NCBI GenBank assembly: GCA_029246285.1 | Contig: JAQWNW010000007.1 | Span: forward strand, 125,327-159,504 | Reading direction: 5' to 3' | Source: Paracoccaceae bacterium | Lineage (GTDB): Bacteria; Pseudomonadota; Alphaproteobacteria; Rhodobacterales; Rhodobacteraceae | Length of the DNA: 34,178 nt | Shown: piece after piece, positions 17,964-26,943 of the stretch | How the letters are laid out: every line of letters starts with the position of its first letter | How positions within the stretch are numbered: position 1 is the first letter of the stretch | Notes under the pieces: generated by a model | Database searches by the model: none | Seen by the model: the letters and a program-made list of their open reading frames with translations, nothing else | What the model was told of the DNA's origin: nothing | Position numbers and translations under genes: made by a program

Positions 17964-18009
17964 TTGATTGCTTAATCAAAATTATATACTTTTAGTTAGT
18001 TGCACCTAA
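17964..18009 (-). promoter_or_regulatory. Candidate petABC promoter with a dyad at the expected start site
   Basis: On the minus strand a perfect TATAAT (17986-17981) is preceded at 17 bases by a poor -35, TTAGGT (18009-18004). About where transcription would start lies an inverted repeat, TTGATT (17964-17969) and AATCAA (17974-17979) with a 4-base centre. It could be an operator or a 5'-end hairpin. Confidence 0.4.
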
Positions 18010-18078
18010 CCTTTCAAATTGTGTACTACAAGTTAAATATCCCCGTCGAGCGGACATTAGATCGCAGAGGAACTATTA

Positions 18079-18537
18079 ATGATTACAAAACTACATTTAG
18101 CAGCCTATCAAACTGATTTAGCGCATAATTTAGGTTCAATGATTCGCCTTGCTGCTTGTTTTGGAGTGGTCTTGGATATAGTTGGGCCTTGTGGTTTTCC
18201 TCTTTCTCAAAAGAGTTTGAGGGAAGCTTCATTGGATTACGGTGAAAAATGTGAGACTAATTTGCATTCAGATTGGAGCCAATTCAAAATCGCCTCAAAA
18301 GATAGACGTTTAGTGTTGTTAAGTACGAAAGCTAAGCAAAGCCTTTGGCAATTTAAATTTAAAGAAAATGATACTTTAATTATGGGTAGAGAAACATCTG
18401 GTGTACCTGCAGAAATACATCATCAATGTCATTCAGAAATTCACATCCCAATGCCTGGTGGTGGCAGAAGCTTAAATGTTGCAATCTCCGCTGGAGTTGC
18501 CGTTTGTGAAGCGTTGAGACAACTTCAATCAAGATAA
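18079..18537 (+). CDS. trmL: tRNA (cytidine/uridine-2'-O-)-methyltransferase TrmL
   Basis: SPOUT-class RNA methyltransferase, 152 residues, matching TrmL, which 2'-O-methylates the wobble base (position 34) of tRNA-Leu isoacceptors. The trefoil-knot SAM site is recognisable in LIMGRETSGVPAEIHHQ and IHIPMPGGGRSLNVAISAG. GAGGAA precedes the ATG. It diverges from petABC and converges on the winged-helix gene 10 bases away. Other small SPOUT methyltransferases are less likely given the length and the lack of an extra RNA-binding domain. Confidence 0.9.
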   Translation: MITKLHLAAYQTDLAHNLGSMIRLAACFGVVLDIVGPCGFPLSQKSLREASLDYGEKCETNLHSDWSQFKIASKDRRLVLLSTKAKQSLWQFKFKENDTLIMGRETSGVPAEIHHQCHSEIHIPMPGGGRSLNVAISAGVAVCEALRQLQSR

Positions 18538-18547
18538 AGAATTAATT

Positions 18548-19252
18548 TTATATAATATCAATAACAGTTTTATCTATTGAAAGCATGTATCCTTTGCCAG
18601 TTACATTTCGGATTAATAATTCTGAAATAACCTGATTCCCCAAAGAATCTCTTAATCGCTTTATTCGCATCACACCAACCGCTTCATCACAATCGCTAAT
18701 CGGTTTCCCAGTAATCAATGCCTCAATATCCACACCAGACAGATAATCATCGTCCATTCGCGCCTCACACAAAACCGCAAGAGCTTCAAACAAAGACGCA
18801 GCCAAATTAAATTCCAAGTCATTAATATATACTAAGTTCTCTTCACGATTAATAATTATACTATTTATATTGATACCAGCTCTTTCCACTTGGGTAAGTT
18901 TTTTATCTAACGTTATAGTTAAAATTATGAATACAATTATTGTCAGAAAAAGAGTTAAGGAAAATAGCACTAAAATAAAAATAATATATCTATATGAAGA
19001 CAATACATCAGAAAAGGCCGTACCCGAATTTGCTAAGATTTCTAAGAGCCTAATTTCATTTTTATCAGGCATATTAGAAGACTCTAAAAATAATTTCTCT
19101 ACTCTAATATTAAAAGCATTCGCATCAGGTAAGTTCGTGAAAAGCAATGCGGCTGATGCAATCAAGATAATAAATAATAAAGCAAGAATGCTAAATGCTA
19201 CTTTATTGTTAACAAAAAGTTTTTCTAGATTATTCAAAAACCCTTTTTCCAT
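18548..19252 (-). CDS. Membrane-anchored winged-helix transcriptional regulator, C-terminal DNA-binding domain
   Basis: Not a family I can name. From the ATG at 19252 (234 residues) there are two hydrophobic helices, about 18-39 and 89-113, separated by ~50 mostly polar residues. A C-terminal OmpR/PhoB-type winged helix follows (about 128-228). Its recognition region ends MRIKRLRDSLGNQ and RNVTGKGYML, close to the RLRxKL...TVRGxGY pattern. With both ends inside, the loop would be periplasmic. This reverses ToxR/CadC order, where the winged helix comes first. The ATG lies one base after the stop of the upstream secreted-protein gene; a longer form from TTG 19315 or ATG 19312 would overlap that gene. 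No response-regulator receiver domain is present. Confidence 0.7.
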   Translation of the reverse strand: MEKGFLNNLEKLFVNNKVAFSILALLFIILIASAALLFTNLPDANAFNIRVEKLFLESSNMPDKNEIRLLEILANSGTAFSDVLSSYRYIIFILVLFSLTLFLTIIVFIILTITLDKKLTQVERAGININSIIINREENLVYINDLEFNLAASLFEALAVLCEARMDDDYLSGVDIEALITGKPISDCDEAVGVMRIKRLRDSLGNQVISELLIRNVTGKGYMLSIDKTVIDII

Positions 19253-19253
19253 T

Positions 19254-19541
19254 TTAATATAGGAGAAAGTACTTACCTGCACTTTCCTTTCTTCTCTCCA
19301 AACCACTTTCATCAAATAATGTTATAACTCCCAAAAGCAACCAACCCCCAAGCTCAATCCTTTTGCTAACGATCTTTTCAGCTTTAGATTTTGTGCATTG
19401 ACTACTTGAAACTTCCATAACACCATAATGTAACTGAAATGGATTGTTTTTTTTCGCTTTGTAATCAACAAAACAAGCAGAATTAGCAGGAGTAGAAAAG
19501 ATATATAAAAATAAAATTATAAAAATTTTTTTATTAAGCAT
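19254..19541 (-). CDS. Small secreted protein of unknown function
   Basis: From the ATG at 19541 the product is about 95 residues; a GTG at 19556 would add five. A signal peptide (MLNKKIFIILFLYIFSTPANSA) precedes a mature part of about 73 residues beginning CFVDYKAKK. It contains two cysteines, which could form a disulfide, and the segments LHYGVMEVSSSQC and GGWLLLGVITLFDESG. I do not recognise a domain. It lies immediately upstream of, and is likely translationally coupled to, the membrane winged-helix regulator, so a periplasmic partner role is conceivable but unproven. It diverges from rnhB. Confidence 0.65.
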   Translation of the reverse strand: MLNKKIFIILFLYIFSTPANSACFVDYKAKKNNPFQLHYGVMEVSSSQCTKSKAEKIVSKRIELGGWLLLGVITLFDESGLERRKESAGKYFLLY

Positions 19542-19605
19542 AACTATAATTTGCACTTAAATAATATAATTTGCAATTAGAAGACTGGATAAGGCTGACG
19601 TATTG

Positions 19606-20214
19606 ATGCTACCGAACTTTTCATTAGAAAATAAATTTATTAATTCTGGTGTAAATTTTATCGCTGGTACAGATGAAGTAGGACGGGGCGCTTGGGCTGG
19701 TCCGGTGACAGCAGCAGCAGTTATTCTTGATCCAAAAAAAATTCCAAATGGAATAAATGATAGTAAAAAACTTACAAAAAACAAAAGAAACCAATTGTCA
19801 GCCGAAATTATTGCTATGTCTATAAGTTGTTCAATTATACATATAAGTGTGGTTGAGATTGATAAAATTAATATCCTTGAAGCAAGTATGTTAGCAATGC
19901 GTAAGGCCACTCATTCCCTCAATAGGGCAGCAAGTCATGTATTAGTAGATGGAAATAGAATACCTAAAAACTTAAATTGTCCAGCAACTGCCGTTGTTAA
20001 GGGTGACAGTTTAAGCTTAACAATCGCTGCCGCTTCAATCCTTGCAAAAGTTGCTAGAGATCAAATAATGGAAGATTTAGCACAAGATTTTCCAAAATAC
20101 GGTTGGGAAACCAACGTTGGATATGGCACAAAGGCACATATTGAGGGAATTTCTCAATATGGGATCACACCACATCATAGGGTTTCATTTAAACCAATAC
20201 ACAAGATGTTGTAA
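19606..20214 (+). CDS. rnhB: Ribonuclease HII
   Basis: Endonuclease that cuts the RNA strand of RNA-DNA hybrids and initiates removal of misincorporated ribonucleotides. About 202 residues, the common size. The N-terminal GTDEVGRGAWAGPVTAAAVI carries the catalytic Asp-Glu pair; VLVDGNRIPK and GDSLSLTIAAASILAKVARD follow, with the C-terminal HIEGISQYGITPHHRVSFKP. Start ATG 19606; a TTG one codon upstream is possible, with AAGG before either. It precedes ccrM, an arrangement known in Caulobacter and other alphaproteobacteria. Confidence 0.96.
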   Translation: MLPNFSLENKFINSGVNFIAGTDEVGRGAWAGPVTAAAVILDPKKIPNGINDSKKLTKNKRNQLSAEIIAMSISCSIIHISVVEIDKINILEASMLAMRKATHSLNRAASHVLVDGNRIPKNLNCPATAVVKGDSLSLTIAAASILAKVARDQIMEDLAQDFPKYGWETNVGYGTKAHIEGISQYGITPHHRVSFKPIHKML

Positions 20215-20251
20215 TGATAAAAATTTATAACCCATTGTTTTAAAAAAAGAA

Positions 20252-20282
20252 TTGACGCCGAATCATCTTTGAATCATGTTAT
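20252..20282 (+). promoter_or_regulatory. Candidate ccrM promoter containing two GANTC sites
   Basis: TTGACG (20252-20257) is a good -35 box; the best -10 candidates (CATGTT at 20275 or TGTTAT at 20277) are weak. GAATC occurs at 20260-20264 and again at 20271-20275, between or touching the boxes. GANTC is the CcrM target, so methylation state could control this promoter, as reported for ccrM of Caulobacter. Confidence 0.5.
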
Positions 20283-20294
20283 GGCAAATAATAA

Positions 20295-21428
<1,134 letters not shown>

Positions 21429-21473
21429 GTTATTCAACTATAATGAATGCCTGTGGCCTGACCACAAACTACT

Positions 21474-21507
21474 AGTTCCCCACGTAAAACGTGGGGAACT
21501 TTTTTTA
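21474..21507 (+). terminator. Rho-independent terminator after ccrM
   Basis: AGTTCCCCACGT (21474-21485) pairs perfectly with ACGTGGGGAACT (21489-21500) around an AAA loop, followed directly by a run of Ts (21500-21507). It is the strongest terminator in the window and overlaps the stop codon of the convergent mutY. Confidence 0.95.
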
Positions 21508-22545
21508 CTTTATTGACTTTAAATATAAAGCATATGCTTTTCGCATTACTGTTGGTAAATCATTTACATTAAAGCTTTCAGAAGAAACAAAGAAATATGG
21601 TTTTTGAGGCTTTTTTATGGTTGCTTTAAAAACGCTTAATTCTAACTTAAAGTGTGTAAAAGTGTGTTTAACATTACCTGATACAGGTATCCAATCTGCT
21701 AATATTGGTGGGTTAATATCTGAACATTCAGACCAATCAGTTGATGGCCAACTCAACATACCACCCAAAAGGCCTTTTCCCTTACGTCTTTCTAATAAAT
21801 AACCAGACTTCTCATTAAATCCAATGAAGACGCTGCCAAATTTCAATGGTTTTGCCTTTTTTTGTAGTTTTTTTGGCAACCCTGCTGGATCACCTAACTC
21901 CTTCGCTTTACAGCTTAAATTTACTGGGCAGTTTATGCATTGAGGTTTTCTTGGTGTACAGATTGTTGCACCCAGGTCCATAACAGCTTGATTATAATCA
22001 CCAGGTCTTAAGCTCGAAAGATTTGATTGAGCTAAAGACTGAAGAAGCTCTTTACTCGATGGTAAAGGGTCTAAAATATTATAGTATCTAGATATTACTC
22101 TTTCAACATTTCCATCTAAAACAGCATAAGATTTTGAAAAGGCGATAGATAAAATTGCTGAAGCCGTGTAGGGGCCAATTCCTGGAAGTTTTATTAATTG
22201 ATTATAGCAAGGTGGAAATTTTCCATCGTATTCTCTTACTACAGTTCTAGCACATTTTAATAAATTTCTAGCTCTAGCGTAATAACCCAGCCCCGCCCAA
22301 CTCGCCATCACATCTTGGTCATTAGCTAATGCTAGTTCAAAAATTGTAGGCCATTTCGATAAAAATTTATCAAAATAAGGTTGTACCGTTACGACAGTAG
22401 TCTGCTGTAACATAATTTCAGATAGCCAAATAAAATAGGGATTTGATACTTTATTAGAGTTGGGAGGCACTCGCCATGGCAAGACCCTGGCATTTCTATC
22501 ATACCATTTAAGCAAATTTTCTGAAAAATTAACTTCTTTATTCAT
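21505..22545 (-). CDS. mutY: A/G-specific adenine glycosylase MutY
   Basis: Removes adenine mispaired with 8-oxoguanine. 346 residues, normal. The N-terminal glycosylase domain has catalytic Glu43 (LSEIMLQQTTV), a helix-hairpin-helix (LPGIGPYTASAI, about 120-131) and catalytic Asp144 (LDGNVERV). The [4Fe-4S] cluster cysteines are C196, C203, C206 and C212 (C-x6-C-x2-C-x5-C). The C-terminal Nudix-like domain (about 230-340), which reads 8-oxoG, is present. Starts at an ATG. It converges on ccrM across the terminator. Confidence 0.96.
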   Translation of the reverse strand: MNKEVNFSENLLKWYDRNARVLPWRVPPNSNKVSNPYFIWLSEIMLQQTTVVTVQPYFDKFLSKWPTIFELALANDQDVMASWAGLGYYARARNLLKCARTVVREYDGKFPPCYNQLIKLPGIGPYTASAILSIAFSKSYAVLDGNVERVISRYYNILDPLPSSKELLQSLAQSNLSSLRPGDYNQAVMDLGATICTPRKPQCINCPVNLSCKAKELGDPAGLPKKLQKKAKPLKFGSVFIGFNEKSGYLLERRKGKGLLGGMLSWPSTDWSECSDINPPILADWIPVSGNVKHTFTHFKLELSVFKATIKKPQKPYFFVSSESFNVNDLPTVMRKAYALYLKSIK

Positions 22546-22606
22546 AAAGCTTTTTCAATTTACATGAAAATTAACAATAATATTATACTTGCATAGAAAC
22601 AAATTA

Positions 22607-22843
22607 TTAAAATGCTTTAAATGTCAAAGTGGTCAATGTGCGCTTTATACCTTTTATATTCAAAAGATTATCATTTATAAACTCACCAACATCTTCCTCT
22701 GTAGGTATATATAATTTCAATAAAAGATCAAAAGTGCCACTAGTCGAATATAACTCTGATTGAATCTCTTTTAGCGTTATTTCCTCAGCAACCTGAAATA
22801 TTTTACCTGGCTTGCATCTAATTTGAACAAATACGCAATTCAT
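22607..22843 (-). CDS. Stand-alone Lrp/AsnC ligand-binding (RAM) domain protein
   Basis: 78 residues corresponding to the C-terminal RAM domain of Lrp-type regulators only: VFVQIRCKPGKIFQVAEEI, the central SGTFDLLLKLYIPTEEDVGEFI and IKGIKRTLTTLTFKAF. No helix-turn-helix is encoded upstream. The good ribosome binding site (GGGAGA, 8 bases before the ATG) and intact frame argue that it is a real small gene, not a remnant. Such stand-alone RAM proteins may bind amino acids or join full-length Lrp oligomers. It is 61 bases upstream of the mutY start on the same strand. Confidence 0.85.
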   Translation of the reverse strand: MNCVFVQIRCKPGKIFQVAEEITLKEIQSELYSTSGTFDLLLKLYIPTEEDVGEFINDNLLNIKGIKRTLTTLTFKAF

Positions 22844-22918
22844 AAACTTTCTCCCAACACATCCAGCCGAACTCTATTAATCTTTACATAAATGATAAAT
22901 TACGTAAAAAAAACAAAA

Positions 22919-22947
22919 TTGTCCACAATCCCAACAAATTAGATATA
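22919..22947 (+). promoter_or_regulatory. Candidate asd promoter
   Basis: TTGTCC (22919-22924) and GATATA (22942-22947) are separated by 17 bases, with TATAAT overlapping the latter at 22946-22951. It lies 75-100 bases before the asd start in the divergent spacer shared with the RAM-domain gene. Confidence 0.33.
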
Positions 22948-23022
22948 TAATATTGATAAAATCTCTTTTACTTTATTGGCGCTTTGGCTATCACAAAAAC
23001 AACCAAACTTGGAGTGTTTAAA

Positions 23023-24045
23023 ATGGGTTACAATATAGTAATTGTTGGCGCCACTGGAAATGTGGGTAGAGAAATGCTCAATATCCTTTCTGAACGGGAG
23101 TTTCCGGTTGATAAAATTGCTGTTTTAGCTTCAAGAAAATCCATTGGTACGGAGATCACCTTCTCCGATAATATTTTAAAAACACAAGATCTCGAAACAT
23201 TTGATTTTTCTTCTTGGGATATTGCATTATTCGCTATTGGATCCGAAGCAACCAAAATTTTTGCCCCTAAAGCAGCAAAGACTGGCTGCATAGTCATTGA
23301 TAACTCGTCACTTTATAGATATGACCCAGACGTTCCATTGATCGTCCCGGAAGTTAATCCTGAAGATATATTTGGATACACAAAAAAAAATATCATAGCA
23401 AATCCAAACTGCTCAACCGCACAAATGGTGGTTGCTTTAAAGCCATTACATGATCGAGCTCGAATTAAACGCGTTGTAGTTAGTACTTATCAATCCGTTT
23501 CAGGCTCTGGAAAAGAAGCAATTGATGAGCTCTGGAATCAGACAAAAGGTATCTATGTCCCCGGTCAAGAAGTAGCGCCTAAAATATATCCAAAGCAAAT
23601 TGCCTTTAACGTAATACCCCATATTGATAATTTCATGGAAGATGGAACCACCAAAGAAGAATGGAAAATGGTAGCTGAAACTAAAAAAATAATTGATAAA
23701 TCAATCAAAGTTACTGCTACATGCGTTCGAGTTCCTGTTTTTGTTGGTCACTCTGAAGCTGTAAATATAGAATTTGAGGAGTTCTTAGATGAGGACGAAG
23801 CAAGAAATATTTTAAGAGAAGCCCCAGGTATTCTGGTTGTAGATACACGCGAGAATGGTGGATATATTACACCGATTGAGTGTGTGGGAGAATTTGCTAC
23901 CTACATAAGTAGAATAAGACAAGACAGTACAATAGAAAATGGTTTAAATTTATGGTGCGTTTCTGATAATTTAAGAAAAGGCGCTGCACTCAACGCAGTA
24001 CAAATAGCAGAGACTTTAGGACAAAAGGTATTAAAAAAAGGTTAA
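23023..24045 (+). CDS. asd: Aspartate-semialdehyde dehydrogenase
   Basis: Reduces aspartyl phosphate to aspartate semialdehyde, the branch point to lysine/diaminopimelate, threonine and methionine. The NADP-binding IVIVGATGNVGRE is at the N-terminus, the catalytic cysteine lies in NPNCSTAQMVVALKPLH, and GHSEAVNIEFE follows. From ATG 23023 it has 340 residues; GGAG lies 8 bases before this ATG, which fits better than an upstream TTG at 22984. The sequence resembles Rhodobacterales Asd closely from memory. It ends 4 bases from the convergent ggt stop. Confidence 0.96.
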   Translation: MGYNIVIVGATGNVGREMLNILSEREFPVDKIAVLASRKSIGTEITFSDNILKTQDLETFDFSSWDIALFAIGSEATKIFAPKAAKTGCIVIDNSSLYRYDPDVPLIVPEVNPEDIFGYTKKNIIANPNCSTAQMVVALKPLHDRARIKRVVVSTYQSVSGSGKEAIDELWNQTKGIYVPGQEVAPKIYPKQIAFNVIPHIDNFMEDGTTKEEWKMVAETKKIIDKSIKVTATCVRVPVFVGHSEAVNIEFEEFLDEDEARNILREAPGILVVDTRENGGYITPIECVGEFATYISRIRQDSTIENGLNLWCVSDNLRKGAALNAVQIAETLGQKVLKKG

Positions 24046-24049
24046 CAAC

Positions 24050-25630
24050 TTAATATCCAATAGCACAACCATCTTTTCGTGGATCCGAACCCCCCTCCAA
24101 AAAGCCATTCTTCCAATCAATTTTAATCGCTTGTCCTCCTCCTATGGGAGATGTTGGAGTTTTAATGTTGTGACCCATATCTAATAAACCGGCTCTTACT
24201 TTCTTATCATAACCCCTTTCCAACATAAGATTTCCATTCTCAAAAAATGATCTAGGACCGTCTATCGCCTCTTGAATATTCATACTAAAGTCAACAAAAT
24301 TTGACATAAATCGCATGTGACCATTGGGTTGATAAGCACCCCCCATGACACCAAAAGGTATAGTAAGCTTATCCTTATAATTAAGAATTGCTGGTATAAT
24401 GGTATGCATTGGCCTTTTGGCTCCTGACACTTCATTTGGGTGCCCTTTTTCAAGAGTAAAGCCAGCACCCCTATTTTGAAAATTTACACCATATTTTTTT
24501 GAAGCCAAGCATGATCCAAAACTATGAAAAATTGAATATATCATTGAAACAGCCATTTGGTCTTTATCAACAACTGTTAAGTAAACTGTATCTTTATGAA
24601 TTGCGCCAAGTGTATTATCGTCAAAATAAGTAGCCTTATCCATATTAATCAAGGAGGCCAATTTTTTAGCTACATCTACGGACATCATGTGCTGAAGCCG
24701 TTCTGTAAAATCAAAATCTGCTATGAACCGGTTTCGCGCATCATACGCCAGTTTTGCAGCTTCGGTTTCAATATGCGTTCTTTTTATTCCAAACGGATCT
24801 AAATTCTTGATATCAAAATTTGATAATATATTGGCCATCAATAAAGCTGTAGCACCTTGCCCATTTGGGGGGTGCTCGAAAAGATTATGGTCACCATAAA
24901 CACCACTTAATGCCTCACAATAATTACACTTCGTATTAGAAAAATCTTCTAAAGTATGTACTCCCCCTAATTTATTTAATGATTGCACCATATCATTAGC
25001 TACATCACCCTCATAAAAGCCTGCCCTTCCATTCTTGGAAACTAGTCTAAGAATCTCAGCCTGCATGGGTGCTTTAAATAGTTGCCCAGCTGAAAGTGCT
25101 TTACCATTTAAAAGGTAATGTTCTCTTGCATCTCCTTTTAAGATAGAGGCAGCACCAGTCCAATCAAAAGCCGTGCGTGGGCCGATAGAAACTCCCTCCT
25201 CAGCATATTTAATCGCAGGTAAAAGACTAAACCCAAGCCCCTTTCTGCCCAAGTCATCTGATAGCTGACAAAAAGCATCTATTGCTCCAGGAACAGTTAC
25301 AGACTCTACTCCATGAAGTGGCATTGAGCTTAAACCTGCATTTCTTAATTTTTCAGAACTTAATTTACGGGGTGATCGTCCTGAACCATTTAACGCTATG
25401 ATTTCTTTTTCTCCAGGAGGTTTGACCAAAACAAAACAATCGCCTCCTATACCAGTCGATTGAGGTTCACAAAGTCCCAACAACACAGCTGCTCCAATTG
25501 CCGCATCAATAGCGTTGCCGCCTGACTCTAAAAGTTGAACTGCAACCTTCGCTGCTAATGGCGTCGAAGTAGCACACATACCATTTTCAGAAAAAACTGA
25601 AGAACGACCACCAAGTTGAAAATCACGCAT
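24050..25630 (-). CDS. ggt: Gamma-glutamyltransferase family protein
   Basis: N-terminal-nucleophile hydrolase of the gamma-glutamyltranspeptidase family, 526 residues, cleaving gamma-glutamyl amides such as glutathione or related acylases' substrates. The opening ATSTPLAAKVAVQLLESGGN and EPQSTGIGGDCF are diagnostic. The probable nucleophile is Thr in HKDTVYLTVVD at the start of the small subunit, with NRGAGF and GVMGGAYQPNGH later. No signal peptide is visible, so unlike E. coli GGT it may act in the cytoplasm. AGGAA precedes the ATG. Family membership is sure; substrate is not. Confidence 0.9.
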   Translation of the reverse strand: MRDFQLGGRSSVFSENGMCATSTPLAAKVAVQLLESGGNAIDAAIGAAVLLGLCEPQSTGIGGDCFVLVKPPGEKEIIALNGSGRSPRKLSSEKLRNAGLSSMPLHGVESVTVPGAIDAFCQLSDDLGRKGLGFSLLPAIKYAEEGVSIGPRTAFDWTGAASILKGDAREHYLLNGKALSAGQLFKAPMQAEILRLVSKNGRAGFYEGDVANDMVQSLNKLGGVHTLEDFSNTKCNYCEALSGVYGDHNLFEHPPNGQGATALLMANILSNFDIKNLDPFGIKRTHIETEAAKLAYDARNRFIADFDFTERLQHMMSVDVAKKLASLINMDKATYFDDNTLGAIHKDTVYLTVVDKDQMAVSMIYSIFHSFGSCLASKKYGVNFQNRGAGFTLEKGHPNEVSGAKRPMHTIIPAILNYKDKLTIPFGVMGGAYQPNGHMRFMSNFVDFSMNIQEAIDGPRSFFENGNLMLERGYDKKVRAGLLDMGHNIKTPTSPIGGGQAIKIDWKNGFLEGGSDPRKDGCAIGY

Positions 25631-25750
25631 TATATATTCCTAAAAAATGATCATATACCTTTGTGCATAAACCTAATTACCAATAATTACAAAATCAAAA
25701 TTTTTTCTTTAATGTCTTGATAAATTACTTAAAAACCCTAAGCTACTTGT

Positions 25751-26104
25751 ATGAATATTCACTACGTTTCAGATAGAAAAATATCAAAAAATATACCTCA
25801 CATTGTCAGCTTTCATCGAACTGAACTCACCCCAATACTATCGATATATGGAAAGATGGTGGCTGCAGGAAAATGGCGAGACTATGGTATTTCTGCTCTA
25901 AAAGATGTAGCAGTTTTTTCAGTTTTCAGGAGGACTTCTGAAAATCCTATTTATCGGATAGAAAAACGCCCACAGCTGTTTAAAAAACAAAGCAAGTACT
26001 TAATAATTGGAATTGATAATCAAATATTAAAAAGGGGTAATGACTTAAATTTGTTATTAAGATATTTTAATAATAAACTGATTAGATCTGTTAACCTTGC
26101 CTAG
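25751..26104 (+). CDS. DUF2794 family protein
   Basis: 117 residues of a conserved alphaproteobacterial family of unknown function (DUF2794). The recognisable core is VSFHRTELTPILSIYGKMVA, then GKWRDYGISALKDVAVFSVF and RTSENPIYRIEKRPQL. No membrane segment or signal peptide. Its stop codon TAG and the stop of the convergent NlpC/P60 gene share the same four bases CTAG (26101-26104). No function is proposed. Confidence 0.88.
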   Translation: MNIHYVSDRKISKNIPHIVSFHRTELTPILSIYGKMVAAGKWRDYGISALKDVAVFSVFRRTSENPIYRIEKRPQLFKKQSKYLIIGIDNQILKRGNDLNLLLRYFNNKLIRSVNLA

Positions 26105-26943
26105 TTAACATAATATCTACATAATCGAAATTTATCATTCTGATCAAACTGAATCCTTTTGCAGACAGTTTTAATTGGTTCCAATGTAACAGACATATGA
26201 AACGCATTCGCATGAATTAAATTATTAGAATCGATAACAAGTGCGACATGTCCATCCCAAAATATTAAATCATTTCGTTTGATATCATTCATATCTGGTA
26301 TTTTTATACATGCGGCTTCCTGCTGATCACTATCGGCAGGAAGATCAATACCACAACCCCTAAAAGCAGCTTGAATTAATCCAGAACAATCGATGCCCCA
26401 ACAAGTATTCCCACCCCACACATAAGGTATTCCTAAAAAAATCTTTGCAACCATCACTGGGTCAGAATAAAAATGCTCCCTTTTTCTCAAATGTTGTCTT
26501 GGCACAAAACTCCCATCAATTGTTTCACAAAAATCTTTTTCTACATTAACAATTTCCACTCGCGAACCAAAAGATAGAGAGCTTAAATATTCTTTCTTTA
26601 TGTCTGGTTGCTTATAAATTTGAGTTGATAATGATGAAACCCAATGAGTGGTTTTTGCACTTCTTTTCTTTAGTTTTTCATTTTGAATATAACCAACGTA
26701 GCCATCAAATTTGTTAAAACCAAAAGAAAAACCGTCATTTTCCTCTAAAACCCTGAATGTATCCCCATAAACCAATTGACGAACTCTGTCCCCTTTTGGC
26801 TTAGATAGCAAATTTGCATACTGACTGATTACTCTTTTTAACTCCCCATCAACTAAATTCGGAGCATTGCATCCTGGATAACTCTTTATCCAACCAATTC
26901 TTTTATTGGCAGGGATTAATCTCTTATCACGTATGCTTTCCAT
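26101..26943 (-). CDS. NlpC/P60 (C40) cysteine peptidase with SH3-like N-terminus
   Basis: Peptidase of the type cutting gamma-D-Glu-diaminopimelate bonds in peptidoglycan peptides. About 280 residues from ATG 26943 (GAGG 5 bases upstream; a GTG at 26949 is the alternative). Bacterial SH3-like segments occupy roughly 25-155. The catalytic domain has Cys186 (GIDCSGL), His232 (WDGHVALV) and His244 (NLIHANAF). No signal peptide is seen, as in the cytoplasmic recycling enzyme YkfC. It overlaps the upstream M17 aminopeptidase gene, which suggests joint turnover of murein peptides. Confidence 0.9.
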   Translation of the reverse strand: MESIRDKRLIPANKRIGWIKSYPGCNAPNLVDGELKRVISQYANLLSKPKGDRVRQLVYGDTFRVLEENDGFSFGFNKFDGYVGYIQNEKLKKRSAKTTHWVSSLSTQIYKQPDIKKEYLSSLSFGSRVEIVNVEKDFCETIDGSFVPRQHLRKREHFYSDPVMVAKIFLGIPYVWGGNTCWGIDCSGLIQAAFRGCGIDLPADSDQQEAACIKIPDMNDIKRNDLIFWDGHVALVIDSNNLIHANAFHMSVTLEPIKTVCKRIQFDQNDKFRLCRYYVN

